A DNA stretch of 64,000 bases from Formosa haliotis (GTDB lineage Bacteria > Bacteroidota > Bacteroidia > Flavobacteriales > Flavobacteriaceae), in contig NZ_BDEL01000001.1 in assembly GCF_001685485.1 (NCBI RefSeq), forward strand, positions 1,361,501-1,425,500, in the 5' to 3' direction. The position numbers and the translations under genes were made by a program. The notes under the pieces were generated by a model, which was not told where the DNA came from, ran no database searches, and worked only from the letters and a program-made list of their open reading frames with translations. Below, in pieces: positions 17,163 through 26,390 of this stretch. Position 1 is the stretch's first letter; every line of letters starts with the position of its first letter.

Positions 17163-18611
17163 ATGAAAACATACACAAAAAAAGTACTTTATTCAATACT
17201 ATGCCTAGCCATTTTCAGCTTCAGCATGCAATCCTGTAAGGTGGAGAAAAAAGAAAAAGCTAAAGCAGATGCTTTTATTGAAGCTGATAACATCATCAAA
17301 TCCATAAAAGTTCTTGAGTTTCCAGATAAAAACTACAACATTGTTGATTATGGCGCCGTTTCAGACGGAAAAACGCTAAACACAGAAGCTATCGCTAAAG
17401 CTATAAATGCTTGTAATGAAGCTGGCGGTGGAAAAGTAATTATTCCTACTGGCGATTTTCTAACAGGTCCTATTGAATTAAAAAGTCATGTGAATCTGCA
17501 TTTAGAAGCAGGTGCTAATGTGTTATTTTCTACAAATCATAAAGATTATTTACCTATTGTTCACACGTCTTATGAAGGTGTGGAATTAATGAACTACGCC
17601 CCTCTTATTCGTGCTTACAAACAAGATAATATTGCTGTTACAGGAAAAGGAGTATTAAACGGACAAGGAAGTAACGAAAATTGGTGGCCATGGTGTGGTA
17701 AAGATGTATACGGTTATGTTGAAGGCGCTGTTAAACAACACGATTCCATCAACTTACCGCGATTACGTAAAATGAACGAGGATCAAACCCCAATTGCCGA
17801 ACGTACTTTTGGTGATGGATACCAGTTGCGCCCCACATTTTTCGAGCCAATGGATTGTACAAATGTATTGCTAGAAGGTGTTACCATTACCAATGCACCG
17901 TTTTGGGTTATCCATCCGCTACGCTGTGAATTTGTTCGAATTGACGGAGTAACTGTTTCTAGTCACGGCCCTAATAACGATGGTTGCGATCCTGAATACA
18001 GTAAAAATGTACATATTACAAACTGTACTTTTGATACGGGAGACGACTGTATTGCTATAAAAGCAGGTAGAAATAATGACGGAAGACGTGTTAATATTCC
18101 AAGTGAAAATATAGTGATTGAAAATTGTGACATGAAAGATGGTCACGGTGGTGTGGTTTTAGGCTCTGAAATTTCTGCAGGGGTAAGAAATGTTTTCGTA
18201 AGACACTGTAAAATGGACAGTCCGAATTTAGACCGTGCCATTCGTATTAAAACAAATACTTTACGCGGTGGTTTTGTTGAAAACCTATATGTACGCGATG
18301 TTCAAGTAGGACAAGTAAAAGAAGCTGCTTTAAAAATAAACTTGCATTACGGTATTTATGCCAATCAAGAAGGCGAGCATATTCCAACCATTAAAAATGT
18401 GCATTTAGAAAACATGACTGTTGAAAACAGTGGTAAATACGGCGTTTTAATTCATGGACGTGAAGAAGCTATTATTGAAAATGTAACGCTTACCAACGTG
18501 CATATTAAAGGTGCAAAAACACCAATGAAAGTTGATAATTCAGAACCAGTTGTATTTAAAAACACGACCATTAACGGCGAAGCATACGATACTAAACCAA
18601 CCACCAAATAA
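17163..18611 (+). CDS. GH28 polygalacturonase lipoprotein
   Basis: The 482-residue protein has a lipoprotein signal ending SMQSC followed by KVEKKEK, a basic stretch unlike the surface export signal, so a periplasm-facing location is inferred. The GH28 beta-helix shows the family's catalytic motifs: NNDGCD (about 270), GDDCIAIK (about 294, two catalytic Asp), GHGG (about 326) and RIKT (about 361). GH28 enzymes hydrolyse alpha-1,4 galacturonic acid bonds by inversion; this type is often exo-acting on oligogalacturonides, but mode cannot be decided here. It leads an operon with the DUF4861-like, GH105 and GH43 genes, with 5-base to 9-base gaps. Confidence 0.93.
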   Translation: MKTYTKKVLYSILCLAIFSFSMQSCKVEKKEKAKADAFIEADNIIKSIKVLEFPDKNYNIVDYGAVSDGKTLNTEAIAKAINACNEAGGGKVIIPTGDFLTGPIELKSHVNLHLEAGANVLFSTNHKDYLPIVHTSYEGVELMNYAPLIRAYKQDNIAVTGKGVLNGQGSNENWWPWCGKDVYGYVEGAVKQHDSINLPRLRKMNEDQTPIAERTFGDGYQLRPTFFEPMDCTNVLLEGVTITNAPFWVIHPLRCEFVRIDGVTVSSHGPNNDGCDPEYSKNVHITNCTFDTGDDCIAIKAGRNNDGRRVNIPSENIVIENCDMKDGHGGVVLGSEISAGVRNVFVRHCKMDSPNLDRAIRIKTNTLRGGFVENLYVRDVQVGQVKEAALKINLHYGIYANQEGEHIPTIKNVHLENMTVENSGKYGVLIHGREEAIIENVTLTNVHIKGAKTPMKVDNSEPVVFKNTTINGEAYDTKPTTK

Positions 18612-18616
18612 AGACC

Positions 18617-19636
18617 ATGAAACAATTAACCTTAATATCAATTGTCTTTTTAAGTCTATTTTCTTGTAAAGACAAACAAACAAAAACCGAAACTGAGGTA
18701 ACTACCAACGTTGTAATAGAAGCTCCAAAAGCCAAAAAAACCTATGCCGAAATTTCTATCGCTCAAGGCGGAACTTGGGTCGATGGCCCTAGAGGACATA
18801 TGGAATATGCCAATGGTACATCATTTAAAAATGTAGAAGAACTTCAAGTTCCTAAAGAACATACAGACCATACTTGGTACATTCGTTATGAAGGGCCAGG
18901 TTGGGAAAATGCCCAAGTAGGCTATCGCATTTATTTAGATTGGAGAAATGCCATAGACATCTTCGGAAAAAAAGTAGACACCATGGTGTTGCCAAATGTG
19001 GGTCAGGATGGATTCGATTCCTATCATGAGCCTTCTGCTTGGGGACAAGACATTTTAAAAGCAGGGAAATCTATGGGTATTGGTGGTTACGGCCGCATTG
19101 TAGCCGATACGATTGTACATTTTCAGAACGTTAAAGATACCCACGCTGCGATTTCTAATACCGATGAAAAATCGGCCATTACCATTTCTTATGACGATTG
19201 GAAAACAGGCGACGACAGCATCGGTTTAAAATCGGTTTTAAGCATCTATCCTAACGACAGATTTACTAAAGCTGAATTAACCCCTTCAAAAGCCATTGAA
19301 GGTTTATGTACGGGGATTGTTATCGCAAAAAACATTCCTGTTACCAAAAAAGTTGGTGAAAAATGGGCATACATCGCTACCTACGGCGCGCAAACTCTAG
19401 TTAGTCCTCCAGATCATTTAGGTATGGCATTGTTCTATAAATTAGATGAAGTAGCCGAACAAAAAGAAGGACAGCACGATCATTTAGTCATCTTTAAACC
19501 AACAACTAAAACCATCACTTATTACTTTTTAGCAGCTTGGGAACAAGAACCTAACGGCATTAAAACAGAAGCTGATTTTATAGCCGATTTAAACACAAAA
19601 CTAGAAACCTTGAATTCAACCAACACAATAAACTAA
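18617..19636 (+). CDS. DUF4861-like lipoprotein of unknown function in the pectin operon
   Basis: The 339-residue protein has a lipoprotein signal ending LFSC followed by KDKQTK. The body (from about residue 50) contains conserved-looking blocks rich in aromatic and polar residues: GGTWVDGPRGHMEY, HTDHTWYIRYEGPGWE, YRIYLDWRNAIDIFGK, YHEPSAWGQD and MGIGGYGRIV. I recognise this as the DUF4861 type, repeatedly seen beside GH28 and GH105 genes, but without an established function known to me. The clustered His, Asp and Trp residues would suit sugar binding or catalysis. It starts 5 bases after the GH28 stop and ends 7 bases before GH105, so it is surely cotranscribed with them and probably periplasmic like them. 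Confidence 0.78.
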   Translation: MKQLTLISIVFLSLFSCKDKQTKTETEVTTNVVIEAPKAKKTYAEISIAQGGTWVDGPRGHMEYANGTSFKNVEELQVPKEHTDHTWYIRYEGPGWENAQVGYRIYLDWRNAIDIFGKKVDTMVLPNVGQDGFDSYHEPSAWGQDILKAGKSMGIGGYGRIVADTIVHFQNVKDTHAAISNTDEKSAITISYDDWKTGDDSIGLKSVLSIYPNDRFTKAELTPSKAIEGLCTGIVIAKNIPVTKKVGEKWAYIATYGAQTLVSPPDHLGMALFYKLDEVAEQKEGQHDHLVIFKPTTKTITYYFLAAWEQEPNGIKTEADFIADLNTKLETLNSTNTIN

Positions 19637-19643
19637 ACCATTC

Positions 19644-20891
19644 ATGAAGACATCAACTAAATATATAGCCCTTTTTACATTGGCTTTAGGGTTGTCGGCA
19701 ACAGCCTGTAAGGAGTCCAAATCTGAAACAGAAACAAAGGCTGAAACCGCAGCGGTAGAAAAAGTAGTTCCAGAAAACCTAAAATGGTCGGAACGTATGA
19801 TGCTTTCGGAAATTGTACGTTTCCCTAAAGCATCTCTTTTAGACTTTAGAGATAAGCCAAAATGGAGTTATACCAACGGCTTGGTTTTAGATGCCGCCGC
19901 ACGTGTTTACGAGCAAACCAAAAACGAAAAAATATACAATTACATTTACGCTTTCGCGGATGAAATGATAGACAGTACCGGAAACATTTTAACCTATAAA
20001 TTATCAAATCAGAATTTAGATATGATAAAATCAGGCGATGTTTTATTGTATTTATATCCTAAAACAAAGGAACAACGCTTTTTAACGGCTATGGAAACTT
20101 TAAATAGCCAAATGGACACGCAGCCAAAAACTTCAGACGGTGGGTATTGGCATAAAAAAATATACCCGTATCAAATGTGGTTAGACGGTTTATATATGGC
20201 TGAACCATTCCACACACGATACGCTAAAGAATACATTGAGGATGAGGCGAAAAGAGAACACATTTATAACGATGTGGTACTACAATTCGATTTAATACAA
20301 AAACACAGTCGCGATAAAAAAACAGGATTGCTTTACCATGGTTGGGATGAAAGCAAAGACCAACGTTGGGCTAATAAAGACACTGGAAACTCAGAGCACT
20401 TTTGGTCTAGAGGCATGGGTTGGTACGGCATGGCAATGGTAGATGTTTTAGACTTCTTACCAGAAGATCATCCTGGAAGAGCGCGCATTATTGCCTATTT
20501 AAATCAATACGCTGAAGCCATTACTAAAGTTCAAGATGCCTCTGGATTATGGTGGCAAGTGTTAGACCAAGGCAATCGCGAAGGCAACTATTTAGAAGCT
20601 ACAGGAACCGCCATGTTTACCTACACTTTTGCAAAAGGCGCTAACAAAGGCTATTTGCCTGCGAAATATTTAGATATTGCCAACAAAGCTTACGATAGTC
20701 TTGTAAAAAACCTTGTTTCTGTTGAAGAAAACGGTGTTGTAAACCTTAACAAATGTTGTGGTGTTGCAGGCTTAGGTGGAAACCCTTACCGCGATGGCTC
20801 TTACGAATATTATATTGGTGAAATTATCCGCTCTAACGACCCTAAAGGTACTGGTCCTTTTATTATGGCGAGTTTAGAACTTAATAAATAA
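19644..20891 (+). CDS. GH105 unsaturated galacturonyl/rhamnogalacturonyl hydrolase, lipoprotein
   Basis: The 415-residue protein carries a lipoprotein signal ending SATAC followed by KESKSE. The rest is a GH105 (YteR/YesR-like) alpha/alpha barrel: KPKWSYTNGLVLDA near the start, YQMWLDGLYMAEPF (about 175-188) with the likely catalytic Asp, WSRGMGWYGMAMVD (about 254) and the CCGVAGLGG segment near the end. These enzymes hydrate the 4,5-double bond at the non-reducing end left by pectate or rhamnogalacturonan lyases, releasing the unsaturated uronate that converts to the KduI substrate. It therefore links the lyases here to kduI-kduD. Lipoprotein anchoring, with a basic rather than acidic stretch after the Cys, suggests the periplasm. 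Confidence 0.92.
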   Translation: MKTSTKYIALFTLALGLSATACKESKSETETKAETAAVEKVVPENLKWSERMMLSEIVRFPKASLLDFRDKPKWSYTNGLVLDAAARVYEQTKNEKIYNYIYAFADEMIDSTGNILTYKLSNQNLDMIKSGDVLLYLYPKTKEQRFLTAMETLNSQMDTQPKTSDGGYWHKKIYPYQMWLDGLYMAEPFHTRYAKEYIEDEAKREHIYNDVVLQFDLIQKHSRDKKTGLLYHGWDESKDQRWANKDTGNSEHFWSRGMGWYGMAMVDVLDFLPEDHPGRARIIAYLNQYAEAITKVQDASGLWWQVLDQGNREGNYLEATGTAMFTYTFAKGANKGYLPAKYLDIANKAYDSLVKNLVSVEENGVVNLNKCCGVAGLGGNPYRDGSYEYYIGEIIRSNDPKGTGPFIMASLELNK

Positions 20892-20900
20892 CAAGGTTTA

Positions 20901-22529
20901 ATGAAGTTTCATTCGTTATTATTTGTATTATTTTACGTTACCTGTCTAAGCGCCCAAACAGAAAAACCCTATGTTTCTGATGTTTGGGTTGCCGACAATG
21001 GCGACGGCACCTACACCAACCCTATTTTATATGCAGATTATTCCGATCCAGATGTGGTTCGAGTGGGCGATGATTATTATATGACCGCTTCAAGCTTCAA
21101 TGCGGCTCCTGCCCTACCTATTTTACATTCTAAAGATATGGTAAACTGGCAACTCATCAATCATGCTTTGCCAGAACAGATTCCTCATGAAAACTTCAGT
21201 ATACCACAACACGGTAATGGCGTTTGGGCACCTAGTATTCGCTATCATAACAATGAAATTTATATTTATTGGGGCGACCCAGATTATGGGATTTATATGG
21301 TAAAAACCAAAGAACCATACGGACTTTGGGATGCTCCCGTCCTTGTGATGCAAGGCCAAGGTCTTATTGATCCTTCGCCACTTTGGGATGATAATGGCGA
21401 TGCGTATTTAGTACATGCTTACGCAGGAAGTCGTGCAGGTGTAAAAAGCCTGTTAAGTGTTAATAAAATGAATGCTGAAGGCACCAAAGTGTTAGATAAA
21501 GGCATTCATGTTTTCGATGGTCATGATCATCACGACACGGTTGAAGGTTCAAAATTTTACAAACGAAACGGCTATTATTACATTTTTGCTCCTGCTGGCG
21601 GTGTTCCAACGGGTTGGCAGCTTATTTTACGTTCTAAAAACATCTACGGCCCTTATGAAGAGAAGATCGTTTTAGAACAAGGTAGCACCAAAATTAATGG
21701 GCCGCATCAAGGGGCTTGGGTGGAAACACCTCAGGGAGAATCCTGGTTTTATCATTTTCAGGATGTTGATGCTTACGGACGCATTGTGCACCTACAACCC
21801 ATGACTTGGGAAAACGATTGGCCTGTAATGGGTAAAGATTTCGATGGCAATGGTATTGGCGAACCTGTACAAACTCATAAAAAACCTAATGTTGGAAAAA
21901 GCTACCCCATAGTAACCCCTTTTGAAACTGATAATTTTGAAGGTCAAGACATCGGATTACAATGGCAGTGGAACGCCAATAATGATGTGGTTTGGCATGC
22001 TAAATTGCCAGGAAATCATTATTTGCGATTGTTTTCCATAAAACCCAAAGAAGCGATTCCGAATTTATGGTTAATGCCTAATTTGTTACTTCAAAAGTTT
22101 CCGGCACCATCCTTTTCGGCTTCAACAAAAATTACTCTAGTTCCTGAAGAAGCTAAAAGCGGAAAATCGGCAGGAATCATTATCATGGGCATGGATTATG
22201 CCACTTTAAGCATTGCAAACGATTCCAAAGGCTTTTACATCAAACAAACCGAAAGCATGGATGCCATTCATGGTGCTTCAGAAAAAATAATTGAAGAAAA
22301 AAGATTAAAATCGAATACTGTTTTTTTTAAAGTAGAAATCACGGCTCCCAATGCGATGTGTCAATTCAGTTATTCTGAAAATGGCAAAAATTTCAAAAAA
22401 ATAGGCAAACCGTTTAAAGCCAAAGAGGGTAAATGGATTGGTGCCAAAGTGGGTTTATTTTCGATAAGCACGATGGAGGCTAAACGTGGTGGTTATGCCG
22501 ATGTATCTTATTTTAAAATTGGTAAATAA
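20901..22529 (+). CDS. GH43-family arabinofuranosidase/xylosidase with C-terminal beta-sandwich
   Basis: The 542-residue protein has a signal peptide (1-18, ...CLSAQ), a five-bladed GH43 propeller (about 25-330) and a C-terminal beta-sandwich (about 345-542) of the kind found in two-domain GH43 enzymes. The catalytic triad positions are visible: Asp in DYSDPDVVRVG (about 48), Asp in GLIDPSPLWD (about 155) and Glu in DTVEGSKFY (about 215). Such enzymes release arabinose or xylose from side chains; the araBAD genes in the window favour arabinose, though the subfamily cannot be set by eye. It is the last gene of the GH28 operon. A close paralogue lies at 47688-49298 on the other strand. Confidence 0.9.
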   Translation: MKFHSLLFVLFYVTCLSAQTEKPYVSDVWVADNGDGTYTNPILYADYSDPDVVRVGDDYYMTASSFNAAPALPILHSKDMVNWQLINHALPEQIPHENFSIPQHGNGVWAPSIRYHNNEIYIYWGDPDYGIYMVKTKEPYGLWDAPVLVMQGQGLIDPSPLWDDNGDAYLVHAYAGSRAGVKSLLSVNKMNAEGTKVLDKGIHVFDGHDHHDTVEGSKFYKRNGYYYIFAPAGGVPTGWQLILRSKNIYGPYEEKIVLEQGSTKINGPHQGAWVETPQGESWFYHFQDVDAYGRIVHLQPMTWENDWPVMGKDFDGNGIGEPVQTHKKPNVGKSYPIVTPFETDNFEGQDIGLQWQWNANNDVVWHAKLPGNHYLRLFSIKPKEAIPNLWLMPNLLLQKFPAPSFSASTKITLVPEEAKSGKSAGIIIMGMDYATLSIANDSKGFYIKQTESMDAIHGASEKIIEEKRLKSNTVFFKVEITAPNAMCQFSYSENGKNFKKIGKPFKAKEGKWIGAKVGLFSISTMEAKRGGYADVSYFKIGK

Positions 22530-22832
22530 TCCAACCTTTTCTAAGCTAAGATCGAATTATACTAATGAGAATATCTTGTGTATTGAGTTTGTTGAAATAA
22601 ATGAAACATGGTTATATTTCTACAAACTCAATTTCAAGCACGCATCATTAACCTAGCCGTTGTCTAATCCTTAGACATTCAAATTATTGAACACAAATGA
22701 AACAAAATAAAATCAACCTTCAGTTTCCGAGAAAATAAAGCCCCCATGCCTAGTTAAATTTTATCCTCATAAGTAATAGTTAATATTTATCTAAACGAAA
22801 GCAAAATTTTAAGGCATAATTATTATATTGAC

Positions 22833-22869
22833 ACATTTAAAGCGATCATAACCTAATCGTTTTAAATGT
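22833..22869 (+). terminator. Hairpin, possible terminator of the GH28-GH43 operon
   Basis: A 14-bp stem ACATTTAAAGCGAT / ATCGTTTTAAATGT (one G-U pair) with a 9-base loop, followed by TTTATG. It lies 300 bases past the GH43 stop, which is far for a terminator, and its trailing T run is short. Confidence 0.4.
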
Positions 22870-23020
22870 TTTATGTATCTATATTATTTATTTAAAATAC
22901 ATTTCTTTATATACTTAAAATTCAAATAAGTATAGGAATAAATGATGAGCTTATTAAAATATGGTTTTTAGTGTAAATTATCCCTTGTTTTTTTAAGCTC
23001 TAAGGGGATTTTTTGTTTAT

Positions 23021-23055
23021 AAAAAAAAAGGTAATTGTCATTACGACAATCACCT
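23021..23055 (-). terminator. Terminator of the PL10 pectate lyase gene
   Basis: Arms 23029-23039 (AGGTAATTGTC) and 23045-23055 (GACAATCACCT) pair over 11 positions with one mismatch. On the minus strand the hairpin is followed by a T9 run (complement of 23021-23029). It sits 38 bases after the PL10 stop. Confidence 0.82.
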
Positions 23056-23092
23056 CTTCTCCAATGAATAAAAAAACTAAGTTTTAAAGAAT

Positions 23093-24388
23093 TTAGATTC
23101 CGTGTTTATTTTTCCAATTAGTATATTCAGATCCTATAATATTTTTAGGCCAAGTGCCATACCAAGCATACCCAGTTCGTCGTTCTCTTTCAATTTCAGC
23201 CAGTGTACTTTTCTTTATTCCATCTCTACCACAAAAAAATGGTATGTTAGTCTCTAAGTCGTAAAAACGTGCCCAAATAATATTTCCTGGCGCATCAACT
23301 ACAATCACATCATCTGCTGTTTTTTTAGTATCAATATCATATAGTTTAGCATCTTCAAACCACTCGATAGCTGCCTTTACAGCGGCTTTTACTTCTGAAG
23401 AAGGGCTTTCTACTAACATCAAAGTTCTAGCAATACCTACAGACTCAGAACCACTAATAGATGGTAATTCATAAGATCTAGCTGTTGCAGGAAGCAGAGT
23501 AATATCATCATGCTGAGCACACCAGGCGGTTTTGGTTCCATTAACAGTAATCTGTGTTTTTAAAATAACCTCAATACCTTTATTGAAGGCATTGAAGGCC
23601 TTTTCTTTGTAACTATCTTCAAAATTTCCTGTGTCATTTTCACCTTTTGAAATATCCCACATAAAATTCATAACATTGACCATCGCATTATCATTAAAGG
23701 TTATTTGATGCCTGTAGCCACTTTTATCTGGATAATATTGTGGCCAACCGCCATTATCGTATTGCGCTTCAAAAAGATAATTTAAACCGTTTTCGGCAGC
23801 TTCTAAGTAGGCTGGGTTAAAAGTTACTTGGTAGGCATCCAATAAAGCTCTAATCTCTCCAACGGTATGATCGTTATCTATGGTCGTATCGGTTTTGCTT
23901 TTTCCATTTAATGCGGCGGATATTTCGGCATCGGTTTGTTCGCGATTATAGCCCGAAAAATCATTGTGAGGTTCTTTAGGCCATCCTCCATTATTTCTTT
24001 GCCATAACAACATATTTTCGGCTTGTAAAATGGTTCCGTGGTTTACACCTGAAATTTTAATTAATATACTGCTACTAACCCCACTCCCGTCTTGTGCCGT
24101 TGCGGTTACGGTTACCTCTCCATTATCTTTTGGATTAAGCACACCTGCATCACTAATATCTGCTATTTTTTTGTCTGAAATACTCCAATCTATACCTTTA
24201 TTTGCTGCGTTTTCTGGTAAAATATTAGCTCTTAATGTAGTTGTTTTACCATCAATTATATCATTCCCCTGAATGTTTATAGCCGAAACTAACACGTGTC
24301 CTGGATTGGCTTCATTATCATCATCACTACTACATGCTGCAACAAGAAATATGATAAGTAAACTAGAAAGTTTTAAAAATTTATTCAT
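23093..24388 (-). CDS. PL10 pectate lyase, surface lipoprotein with Ig-like domain
   Basis: The start is placed at the ATG 24386-24388, giving MNKFLKLSS and 431 residues. A more upstream frame start at 24439 would run through the operator. The lipoprotein signal ends VAAC and is followed by SSDDDNE, a strong match to the Bacteroidetes surface export signal. Residues about 30-115 form a bacterial Ig-like (Big_2) domain (ILPENAANKGIDWSISD). The PL10 alpha-helical catalytic domain (about 120-431) has NNGGWPKEPH, TIDNDHTVGEIRALLDAYQ, GGWPQYYPDKSGY, ITFNDNAMVNVM, WCAQHD and ARFYDLETNIPFFCGRDG. PL10 enzymes cleave polygalacturonate with calcium. It is monocistronic, with its own operator and terminator. 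Confidence 0.92.
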   Translation of the reverse strand: MNKFLKLSSLLIIFLVAACSSDDDNEANPGHVLVSAINIQGNDIIDGKTTTLRANILPENAANKGIDWSISDKKIADISDAGVLNPKDNGEVTVTATAQDGSGVSSSILIKISGVNHGTILQAENMLLWQRNNGGWPKEPHNDFSGYNREQTDAEISAALNGKSKTDTTIDNDHTVGEIRALLDAYQVTFNPAYLEAAENGLNYLFEAQYDNGGWPQYYPDKSGYRHQITFNDNAMVNVMNFMWDISKGENDTGNFEDSYKEKAFNAFNKGIEVILKTQITVNGTKTAWCAQHDDITLLPATARSYELPSISGSESVGIARTLMLVESPSSEVKAAVKAAIEWFEDAKLYDIDTKKTADDVIVVDAPGNIIWARFYDLETNIPFFCGRDGIKKSTLAEIERERRTGYAWYGTWPKNIIGSEYTNWKNKHGI

Positions 24389-24992
24389 TAAATATGCTAT
24401 TATAAAAATATTAAAATCAAAATGTAATCGATTACGCAATATTAATAAATATATATTAAATAGAAAAATAGGTTTAACTTTATTTAATAAATAAAATGTT
24501 AAATAAAATAATTAAAAGCAAAAGCATCTTAAAAACATATAATAAATAATAATGAATTTTATTATAAAAATCGGTAGCTAGTCACTTATTTTTAATTGGA
24601 ATAATAACAAAATTGGAAGACTAAACGCAGTCTAAGACAAATTTTAGCAATCAAAAATACTCGACTTCACTTGAATTGCTAATAGTGAAAATTTTAGCAT
24701 ATAGAATATTAGTATTATTACCTCACACTTTTACAATCATTTAACCACAAACGTCTATTATATTTTATATATAAGCCCGATATTAATATCAATTAATATT
24801 TTTTTTAAATTGTATTTGAGTTTTTATATATAATTAAGATATTCCATTAATAACTCATTAAATTCATGAAATATTGACAATTAATAATTTTATATCAATA
24901 ATAAAAGAACTAATTAAAAGTCAACAAAAAAACTATTTGTATAGCTTATATTTTTGGGTATTTTTGCACCACTTCAACAAGGGAATGCATTA
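24389..24992. other. Divergent control region between PL10 and LacI genes
   Basis: About 600 AT-rich bases between divergent genes. It contains the PL10 operator (24423-24436). No operator copy was seen near the LacI gene itself, and no other structure stands out. Confidence 0.6.
24423..24444 (-). promoter_or_regulatory. Promoter -7 element plus operator for the PL10 gene
   Basis: On the minus strand TAATATTG (complement of 24437-24444), one mismatch from TAnnTTTG, is directly followed by CGTAATCGATTACA (complement of 24423-24436). The ATG is 34 bases downstream. Confidence 0.68.
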
Positions 24993-26033
24993 ATGAATAA
25001 AAAGACAACTATTTATGATATTGCTGAAAAGCTGAATATTACAGCCGTAACAGTATCAAGAGCTCTAAATAATAACCCAAAGATTAGTGTTGCGACGAGA
25101 GAACTCGTTCTAGAAACTGCGGCAGAACTAAATTATGAACAAAACAAACTGGCCAAAGCTCTAAAAAGCGGTAAGAGTTTTAATGTTGGTGTTATTGTAC
25201 CTCGAATTAACACGAATTTTTTCGGATCAGTTATACGCGGTATTGAAGAAGAGCTATACCCTCAAGGTTACCACATCATTATTTGCCAAACTCACGACGA
25301 AAAGGAGTTAGAGCTAGGTAATATTAATTCACTTTTAAACCTACAAGTTGATGGTATTTTAATGTCCATCTCTAATTCAAAGGAAGATAATAATGACCTG
25401 TTTAAAAACATCCTTAAAAAGAATGTGCCTTTAATATTTTTTGATAGAAGTAAAGACATTCCTGGAGTAAGTTCAGTAACTATAGACGATTTTAAAGGTG
25501 CTTATGAAGCTACTCAACATTTAATTAACCAAGGCTACAAACGCATTGCTCATATTTCAAATGACCAAAAATTAACTATTTTTAAAAATAGATGTGCTGG
25601 TTACAAACAAGCACTACTAGATAACGGTTTACCTTACGATGAAAATTTAGTTATAGAATCTCGAAGTAAAGTTGAACAAGGAAAGGAAGTTACTAAAACC
25701 TTATTAGATATGAAGAATCCTCCCGATGGCATATTTTCTTCTAGTGATTTTTCTGCTCTTGGAGCCATTCAAGAAATAAAAGAACGCGGACTAAGAATTC
25801 CCGAAGACATAGGTATTATTGGTTTTAGTAATGAACCTTTCACGCAATTCATGGAAATTACCATTACTACTGTTGACCAATCTCCTATTGAAATGGGAAG
25901 ACTTTCTGCACGTGTGTTTTTAGAAGAAATAAATAACTCCAAACGAATTCGTTCTGAAAAGAAAGTAGTTTTAGAACCCGAATTAATAATAAGACAATCG
26001 TCGGATAGGAAAAAGACTGGAACAAAAAATTAA
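24993..26033 (+). CDS. LacI-family transcriptional regulator 1
   Basis: Start is placed at the ATG 24993 (MNKKTTIYDIAEKLN, 346 residues), because LacI proteins begin just before the helix-turn-helix and 13 extra residues from 24954 would be unusual. The HTH (about 5-50) reads TIYDIAEKLNITAVTVSRALNNNPKIS, followed by the hinge helix NKLAKALKSG and a periplasmic-binding-protein-like effector domain (NVGVIVPRINTNFFGSVIRG ... VDGILMS ... DGIFSSSDFSALG). The recognition helix TAVTVSRAL fits a palindromic operator with a central CG. It is clearly paralogous to the second LacI protein in this window. Likely role: repression of pectin genes, relieved by a pectin-derived sugar acid; effector unknown. 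Confidence 0.92.
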   Translation: MNKKTTIYDIAEKLNITAVTVSRALNNNPKISVATRELVLETAAELNYEQNKLAKALKSGKSFNVGVIVPRINTNFFGSVIRGIEEELYPQGYHIIICQTHDEKELELGNINSLLNLQVDGILMSISNSKEDNNDLFKNILKKNVPLIFFDRSKDIPGVSSVTIDDFKGAYEATQHLINQGYKRIAHISNDQKLTIFKNRCAGYKQALLDNGLPYDENLVIESRSKVEQGKEVTKTLLDMKNPPDGIFSSSDFSALGAIQEIKERGLRIPEDIGIIGFSNEPFTQFMEITITTVDQSPIEMGRLSARVFLEEINNSKRIRSEKKVVLEPELIIRQSSDRKKTGTKN

Positions 26034-26390
26034 TTTTCGTTTACTTCTGGATACCTAACTATTTTAATGGATTAAATTAAAAATAAAGAGGCCGCTAAAC
26101 TAAAAAGTTAAACGACCTCATTTTAAACAACAACAACTTTGTTTTTTATAATACACCCCGTCTTTACACGGAATAAAACTAATTTGATTTGATATTTTGA
26201 TTTAATTTAAATGCCATCATTAGTTACATCTACAATAAATTCGGGAATCTCTCATGCCATGACTTCCATGCTTTTTAACTTTTCACATATAGACTCTCCA
26301 CTTTAAACATCTTATACTACAACTAATTTCATATAAGGGAATTAAATAACACACCAGTTAATTCTTCACCAATGATTTTATGTTAGATTT
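26034..26390. other. Convergent intergenic region after the LacI gene
   Basis: A 357-base spacer between the convergent LacI and esterase genes. It holds one hairpin terminator (listed separately); the rest shows nothing I can assign. Confidence 0.6.
26088..26125 (+). terminator. Probable terminator of the first LacI gene
   Basis: An imperfect stem between GAGGCCGCTAAACT (from 26088) and AGTTAAACGACCTC (to 26119) around an A-rich loop is followed by ATTTT. It sits 54 bases past the LacI stop. Confidence 0.65.

Larger units (their letters stand above)
22530..23092. other. Convergent intergenic region between GH43 and PL10 genes
   Basis: A 563-base AT-rich spacer between convergent genes. Besides the two hairpins listed separately I see no plausible gene, RNA or repeat. 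Confidence 0.6.

Noticed and set aside
24389-24439. Upstream start for the PL10 gene adding 17 residues
   Set aside because: It would make the operator part of the coding sequence and bury the lipoprotein signal behind extra residues; the internal ATG gives a standard signal.
24954-24992. Upstream start for LacI 1 adding 13 residues
   Set aside because: LacI proteins start just before the TIYDIA helix; the sister protein starts at the equivalent of 24993.
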